From Planctomycetota bacterium (GTDB lineage: Bacteria > Planctomycetota > B15-G4), in the NCBI GenBank assembly GCA_020638905.1, contig JACKHP010000021.1, forward strand, positions 1 through 64,000: a stretch of DNA of 64,000 bases. Reading direction: 5' to 3'. Below are positions 61,648 through 64,000 of this stretch, piece after piece. The notes beneath the pieces are model-generated. The model made no database searches, was not told the origin of the DNA, and was given only the letters and a program-made list of their open reading frames with translations. The translations under genes were made by a program, and so were the position numbers. Numbering within the stretch: the first letter of the stretch is position 1; every line of letters starts with the position of its first letter.

Positions 61648-63018
61648 ATGCCCGAGTCCCGTCCGGGGCGCCGCGCGGGTCGCGCGCGCGCCGCCGCAGA
61701 GCGCATCGCGCGCACCACTCGCCTCGTCCCGCTGTGCGCGCTGCTGCTGCTCGGTGCCCCGCGCCTCGTCGCCCAGGAGCGCCCGACGGCGTTCGTCGGC
61801 GCGCACGTGATCCCCGTCTCGGGACCCGAGATCGACGACGGCACGCTGCTCGTCCAGCACGGACGCATCGTGGCCGTGGGCGAGCGCGGCGCGGTGAGCG
61901 TGCCGTCCGACGCCGAGGTGCACGACCTGCACGGCAAGGTCGTCACGCCCGGACTCGTCGACACGCACAGCCACATCGGCGACCCGTGGGGCGGCGACGG
62001 CTCGGAGCCGATCCAGCCGGAGGTGCGCAGCTACGACGGCATCGACGTGCGCGCCGCGAGCGTGGCGCGCGCCCGCGCCGGCGGCGTGACCGTCGCGAAC
62101 CTCATGCCCGGCAGCGGACACCTCTCGTCGGGCCAGACGACGTACATCAAGCTGCGGCGCGGCGACTCGATCGACGACCTCGCGCTGCGCTTCCCCGACG
62201 GACGTCCGATGGGCGGCCTCAAGATGGCCAACGGGACGAACAGCCAGCGCGACCCGCCCTTCCCCGGCACGCGCGCCAAGTCGGCGGCGCTCGTGCGCGA
62301 GGCCTTCGTCGAGGCGCAGGAGTACGCGCGCAAGGTCGCGGCCGCCGGCGACGACGCGAGCAAGCTGCCCGACCGCAACCTGCGCGACGAGGTGCTCGGC
62401 GAGGTGCTGCGCGGCGAGCGCGTCGTCCACCACCACACGCACCGGCACGACGACATCGACACCGTGCTGCGGCTCTCGAAGGAGTTCGGCTTCGAGGTCG
62501 TGCTGCACCACGTGAGCGAGGGCTGGATCTCGGTGGACGAGATCGCGGCGGCCGGCGCGCCGTGCTCGGTGATCCTGGTCGACAGCCCCGGCGGCAAGAT
62601 CGAGGCGGCCAACATGGAATGGGAGACGGCCGGCGTGCTCGAGCGCGCGGGCGTGCTCGTGGCGCTGCACACCGACGACCCGATCACCGACAGCCGGCTC
62701 TTCGCGCGCTCGGCCGCGCTCGCCGTGCGCGCGGGGATGAGCCGCGCCGGCGCCCTCGCCGCGCTCACGCTCTCGGGCGCGAAGATGCTCGACCTCGGCG
62801 ACCGCGTCGGCTCGCTCGAGCCCGGCAAGGACGCCGACCTCGTCGTGTGGAGCCACGACCCGCTCTCGGTCTACGCCCACGTCGAGCAGACCTGGGTCGA
62901 CGGAGCGAAGGTCTTCGACCTGTCCGACCCGGACGACGTGCTCTACGCGCTGGGTGGCGAGGGTGCCAGCCACGGCGACCTGCAGACCGACATGTGCTGC
63001 CTGGGAGGCGACAAGTGA
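61648..63018 (+). CDS. Exported amidohydrolase (metal-dependent)
   Basis: The 456-residue protein has a basic N-terminus with a hydrophobic signal (about 24-43, ending LVAQE). A complete amidohydrolase core follows: VTPGLVDTHSHIGDP (HxH), VVHHHTHRHDDID, EVVLHHVSEGW and VALHTDDPITD, and the C-terminal GSLEPGKDADLVVWS. It acts on an unidentified cyclic amide or related substrate in the periplasm. GGGAG precedes the ATG by 6 nt. It overlaps the downstream paralogue (GTGA), forming a two-gene operon. Confidence 0.9.
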   Translation: MPESRPGRRAGRARAAAERIARTTRLVPLCALLLLGAPRLVAQERPTAFVGAHVIPVSGPEIDDGTLLVQHGRIVAVGERGAVSVPSDAEVHDLHGKVVTPGLVDTHSHIGDPWGGDGSEPIQPEVRSYDGIDVRAASVARARAGGVTVANLMPGSGHLSSGQTTYIKLRRGDSIDDLALRFPDGRPMGGLKMANGTNSQRDPPFPGTRAKSAALVREAFVEAQEYARKVAAAGDDASKLPDRNLRDEVLGEVLRGERVVHHHTHRHDDIDTVLRLSKEFGFEVVLHHVSEGWISVDEIAAAGAPCSVILVDSPGGKIEAANMEWETAGVLERAGVLVALHTDDPITDSRLFARSAALAVRAGMSRAGALAALTLSGAKMLDLGDRVGSLEPGKDADLVVWSHDPLSVYAHVEQTWVDGAKVFDLSDPDDVLYALGGEGASHGDLQTDMCCLGGDK

Positions 63019-64000
63019 AACCCGTCCGCAAGCTCGCCGCGGCCGCGACGCTCGTCGCGCTCGCGGGCCTCTTGCGTCCCGTCGCGGCGCAGGACCTCGT
63101 CGTCGACGGCGACAGCGTGTACGTCGTCTCGGGTCCGGCCATCCCCGACGGACGCGTCGTGATCCGCGACGGGAAGATCGCCGCCGTGGGTCCGCGGGCG
63201 AGCACGCCCGCGCCGGCCGGCGTGCCCGTGCGCCACGCGGCGGTCGTGACGCCGGGGCTGATCGACGCGCACGCCACGGTCGGCCTGTCCGGCCTGCTCA
63301 ACCAGACGCAGGACCAGGACGTGCTCGACACGAACGCTCCGATCCAGCCCGAGCTGCGGGCGCTCGACGCGTACAACGCGCGCGACCCGCTCGTCGCGTG
63401 GCTGCGCAGCTTCGGCGTCACGACGGTGCACACCGGTCCGGCGCCGGGCGCGACGATCTCCGGCACGACGCTCATCGTCAAGACCACCGGCGACAGCGTC
63501 GAGGACGCCGTGCTCGTGCCCGAGGCGATGGTCGCCGCGACGCTCGGTCCCGACGCCACCGCCAAGGGCGACGGCAAGAGTCCCGGGACGCGCACCAAGG
63601 TCGTGGCCGTCCTGCGCCAGGCGCTGCTCGACGCGCAGGCCTACGCGAGGAAGCGCGCCGACGACGACGAGTCGAAGCGTCCCGAGCGCGACCTGCGCAA
63701 GGAGACGCTGGCGCGCGTCCTGTCCGGCGAGCTGCCGCTGCTCGTCACCGCGCAGAGCCACCAGGACATCCAGGCCGCCCTGCGCGTGGCCGACGAGTTC
63801 TCCGTGCGGCTCGTGCTCGACGGCTGTGCCGACCTCGCCCTCGTACTCGACGAGATCGTGGCCGCTGGCGTGCCGGTCATCGTCCACCCCGCGATGATGC
63901 GCACGGGGACCGAGAGCGACCCGACCGCGAACGCACGCCTCGACGACGCCAAGCGGCTCGCCGACGCCGGCGTCCTCTTCGCCCAGCAGAGCGGCTACGA
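63015..64000 (+). CDS. Second exported amidohydrolase, partial at right edge
   Basis: GTG at 63015 overlaps the preceding stop. The frame is open to the window edge (328 codons), so the C-terminus is missing. It has a signal peptide (about 1-25, ending PVAAQD) and the amidohydrolase N-terminal fold (VYVVSGPAIPDGRVVIRDGKI, VTPGLIDAHATVG). The first metal motif is HxT rather than the HxH of its partner, and the following metal-site histidines are also altered (VTAQSHQDIQ). It probably pairs with the upstream enzyme as a non- or differently-catalytic subunit (inference). Confidence 0.88.
   Translation, partial: MKPVRKLAAAATLVALAGLLRPVAAQDLVVDGDSVYVVSGPAIPDGRVVIRDGKIAAVGPRASTPAPAGVPVRHAAVVTPGLIDAHATVGLSGLLNQTQDQDVLDTNAPIQPELRALDAYNARDPLVAWLRSFGVTTVHTGPAPGATISGTTLIVKTTGDSVEDAVLVPEAMVAATLGPDATAKGDGKSPGTRTKVVAVLRQALLDAQAYARKRADDDESKRPERDLRKETLARVLSGELPLLVTAQSHQDIQAALRVADEFSVRLVLDGCADLALVLDEIVAAGVPVIVHPAMMRTGTESDPTANARLDDAKRLADAGVLFAQQSGY

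Overview
This 64 kb window is a very GC-rich, densely coded bacterial chromosome segment. The mix points to a planctomycete (inference, not proven): many signal peptides and lipoproteins, secreted proteins sharing a C-terminal 'PFKGG' module, a Ser/Thr kinase fused to extracytoplasmic domains, FG-GAP, BNR and PA14 proteins, and tandem secreted amidohydrolases. Starts are often GTG or TTG, and neighbouring genes often overlap by 4 bp. No rRNA, tRNA, CRISPR array, IS transposase or phage gene was recognised. Most very long reading frames on the strand opposite a gene are GC-driven artefacts.

Layout. 1-3.7 kb: AsmA-like protein (partial), lipoprotein, ATP-grasp enzyme, metallophosphoesterase. 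3.7-4.45 kb: non-coding stretch with a 67-nt hairpin and a 39-bp inverted repeat spaced 334 bp apart. 4.45-10.1 kb: RNase HIII-like protein, BNR-repeat secreted protein, CyaY/frataxin, HspQ-domain fusion. 10.5-18.5 kb: amidohydrolase, FG-GAP protein, response regulator, kinase/sulfatase-modifying-like/hydrolase fusion, N-formylglutamate amidohydrolase-like enzyme. 18.6-28 kb: hexamer repeat, SppA, beta-propeller lipoprotein, MOSC protein, endonuclease/exonuclease/phosphatase-fold protein, HAD + PhoD double phosphatase, nucleoside transporter. 28-35 kb: large secreted protein, HrpB helicase, lipoprotein, GNAT acetyltransferase. 35-39 kb: DNRLRE surface protein, second hexamer repeat, and a compact ArsR / AHSA1 / DNA-alkylation-repair operon. 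39-46.7 kb: GlsB-like protein, VOC protein, flotillin + NfeD pair, cobalamin-type binding protein, two SGNH hydrolases and a DUF5989-like small protein. 46.8-50 kb: EttA, then a thioredoxin-fold protein interrupted by one in-frame TGA. 50-58.3 kb: membrane P-loop ATPase, DUF2911 protein, two cyclophilins, secretin-motif protein, small coiled-coil protein, transglutaminase-TPR-PA14 protein. 58.3-64 kb: FMN-binding oxidase-like protein, aquaporin, VOC protein, VOC-bicupin fusion and two tandem amidohydrolases.

The most striking observation is the gene at 48708-49763 (minus strand). The TlpA/thioredoxin motif reads W-[TGA]-G-P-C. The TGA replaces the first cysteine of the expected CGPC active site, the frame is intact on both sides, and a 7-bp stem with a 13-nt G-initiated loop starts 29 nt downstream. 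This fits a selenocysteine (UGPC) thioredoxin-like selenoprotein. No selA, selB or selC is visible here, so the alternative of a recent nonsense mutation remains open.
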